Shown here one piece after another: positions 27,575-27,961 of a stretch of DNA of 27,961 bases. Position 1 is the first letter of the stretch. Every line of letters starts with the position of its first letter. This stretch comes from a virus. Below the pieces are notes generated by a model, which saw only the letters and a program-made list of their open reading frames with translations, made no database searches and was not told the origin of the DNA. A program made the position numbers and the translations under genes. The stretch is taken from the IMG/VR virus record IMGVR_UViG_3300025289_000105, positions 1 through 27,961 of that record; one strand, 5' to 3'.

Positions 27575-27961
27575 TGTCAAATCCTTCAGATACCACAAAT
27601 TACATTGAAGACCTAATCACAAATGTGCACACAGTTATAAGTAATTATAAAGATTACTTAGCTGTTGCAGATATTGCAAAAACTGAGGATAATTTCATCC
27701 CCAAATACCCCTATATCACAATAGAATTGGATAGTATTACAGAAGCATGGAAGGAAATGCCTAGAAGAAAAACACTTTCTATGCAACTTTCCATAACATA
27801 TTGGTATGCAAATTTAAATGACCGAAATTCCCGCCAGGGGTTAAGGACGGGGCTTTCAAAATTGGGGAACGTTTTAAGGGAAAATTGGGACATAAATGAT
27901 TATTGTCCTCAATTAGGATCTGAAATTCTATCCATAACCCCTTATGTTTTGGCACGAGACC
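27574..27961 (+). CDS. Partial tail-terminator-like protein
   Basis: The first 129 residues of a gene cut by the right edge. It begins MSNPSDTTNYIEDLITNVHT and contains FIPKYPYITIELDSITEAWK, KTLSMQLSITYWYANLNDRN and LGNVLRENWDINDYCPQLGS, consistent with the alpha/beta tail terminator or neck proteins that usually follow gpG-like genes. The start ATG overlaps the previous stop. Identity is inferred from order and fold-like pattern. Confidence 0.6.
   Translation, partial: MSNPSDTTNYIEDLITNVHTVISNYKDYLAVADIAKTEDNFIPKYPYITIELDSITEAWKEMPRRKTLSMQLSITYWYANLNDRNSRQGLRTGLSKLGNVLRENWDINDYCPQLGSEILSITPYVLARD

Noticed and set aside
1-27961. Prophage borders, integrase or attachment sites
   Set aside because: No integrase, repressor or direct-repeat att sequence was seen, so lysogeny cannot be judged from this window.

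Overview
The window is a stretch of a tailed double-stranded DNA phage or prophage (Caudoviricetes). By eye it is very AT-rich, with tightly packed genes, ATGA and TAATG stop/start overlaps, and strong purine-rich ribosome binding sites (AAGGAG, GGGGGTGA). These features fit a low-GC, probably Gram-positive host, but the host cannot be fixed from the sequence; the GH108-type endolysin would also fit a Gram-negative host. The virion genes resemble the Mu-like head module: DUF935-type portal, MuF-type minor head protein, Mu I-type protease and a gpG-like completion protein. No integrase, repressor, attachment site, tRNA or CRISPR array was seen.

Layout. From 1 to 13655 everything is on the minus strand. 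Reading with transcription (right to left) come the large terminase, a basic coiled-coil protein, a possible small terminase, an HNH endonuclease, a HAD 5'-nucleotidase, a DNA methyltransferase, a dATP/dGTP diphosphohydrolase-family protein, a small protein, a metallophosphoesterase, a NUMOD4-HNH endonuclease, a second DNA methyltransferase, a radical SAM enzyme, and then a dense run of very small, often Cys-rich proteins mixed with HNH fragments, an Rnl5-type RNA ligase and an FmdB-type zinc ribbon. A divergent promoter pair lies at 13689-13760. From 13793 onward everything is on the plus strand: a zinc-ribbon gene, a damaged small gene, a roughly 600-nt gene-free and highly structured block (candidate large non-coding RNA), then portal, MuF protein, protease, a structural protein, a membrane peptide, endolysin, fibre-like proteins with a third HNH gene, scaffold, decoration protein, major capsid protein, and head-completion genes running off the right edge.

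How the parts work together. The right arm builds and fills the capsid, and carries lysis and fibre genes unusually placed between protease and scaffold. The left arm combines packaging with a DNA-modification and nucleotide-metabolism set: two beta-class methyltransferases, a radical SAM protein, a deoxynucleotide diphosphohydrolase and a deoxynucleotidase. The radical SAM protein and its neighbouring methyltransferase both end in QQxLFD, which resembles a bacterial sliding-clamp binding motif.

Most notable observations: (1) the structured RNA candidate at about 14300-14890; (2) a repeated promoter-like element, TTTATTTTTT-N14-TATAAT, found four times with exact spacing; (3) a gene at 22636 that seems to use an AUU start; (4) the paired C-terminal clamp-like motifs; (5) a zinc module shared by four HNH-type reading frames, one cut off exactly at the module boundary; (6) a 25-residue minigene copying the N-terminus of the major capsid protein.
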